64,000 nucleotides of DNA from CAZJDM01 sp964544765 (GTDB lineage Bacteria > Bdellovibrionota_B > Oligoflexia > CAYFLR01), in contig CAZJDM010000002.1 in NCBI GenBank assembly GCA_964544765.1, positions 10,340 to 74,339 of the forward strand. Direction: 5' to 3'. This document shows, one piece after another, positions 63,953-64,000 of this stretch. Within the stretch, counting starts at the first letter, position 1, and the number at the start of each line of letters is the position of its first letter. Made by a program: the position numbers and the translations under genes. The notes beneath the pieces were generated by a model. It saw only the letters and a program-made list of their open reading frames with translations. It did no database searches and was not told the DNA's origin.

Positions 63953-64000
63953 GTTAGGCCTGAACCCCACCTTGACTCCATTTATTTGAACTAATTTAAT

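Overview
The window is a single AT-rich bacterial chromosome segment. It carries Gram-negative signatures: lipobox signal peptides, an OmpA/MotB-type envelope protein and a probable beta-barrel. A TIGR02147-family regulator, abundant large secreted and lipoproteins, a monomeric NADP isocitrate dehydrogenase and a MotAB-like envelope pair together suggest the Bdellovibrionota or a neighbouring 'delta-proteobacterial' lineage. That placement is inference from gene content; there is no rRNA or other phylogenetic marker. Strong Shine-Dalgarno sequences often sit inside the longest ORF and point to TTG, GTG or downstream ATG starts, so many starts given here are internal to the longest ORF.

Layout. 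1-2.7 kb: a His-rich small ORF, a small unknown protein and a large secreted alpha/beta hydrolase. 2.7-7.9 kb: a pantothenate/CoA operon panB-panC-coaBC-coaX-panD plus a Lys-rich zinc-ribbon gene, preceded by a 0.45-kb leader with a compact set of inverted repeats. 8-13.6 kb: secreted proteins, a TIGR02147 regulator coupled to a metzincin-like secreted protein, and a YidD-like gene with a TPR/membrane partner. 13.7-22 kb: Cys-rich and TPR surface proteins, then a minus-strand run of a second secreted hydrolase (paralogue of the first), threonine synthase, a fold-II PLP enzyme interrupted by a 10-N assembly gap, and a probable outer-membrane protein. 22-30.6 kb: housekeeping genes folC, greB, monomeric icd, an AI-2E family permease coupled to a cNMP-binding protein, and a cystathionine gamma-lyase/synthase with a cystathionine beta-synthase-like enzyme (reverse transsulfuration).

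30.8-38.6 kb: a MotB-like protein with an extremely long coiled coil, paired with a MotA/ExbB-like protein; then uridine kinase, a lipase-like protein with a pentapeptide-repeat insertion, a HAMP-like membrane protein and a YchF-like GTPase. 38.7-64 kb: a surface/secretion locus with a 1363-aa Ig/Calx-beta lipoprotein, a 5870-aa gingipain-like (peptidase C25) protein with 29 Calx-beta domains, an FGE/SUMF1-domain lipoprotein, and a beta-propeller lipoprotein with a CxxCH motif.

The best candidates for undescribed biology are the giant C25/Calx-beta protein with its three-domain super-repeat of constant 333-residue length, the stalked MotAB-like pair, and the translationally coupled TIGR02147/metzincin-like pair with helically phased TCACAA repeats upstream. 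No CRISPR array, insertion sequence, prophage, tRNA or rRNA was recognised.
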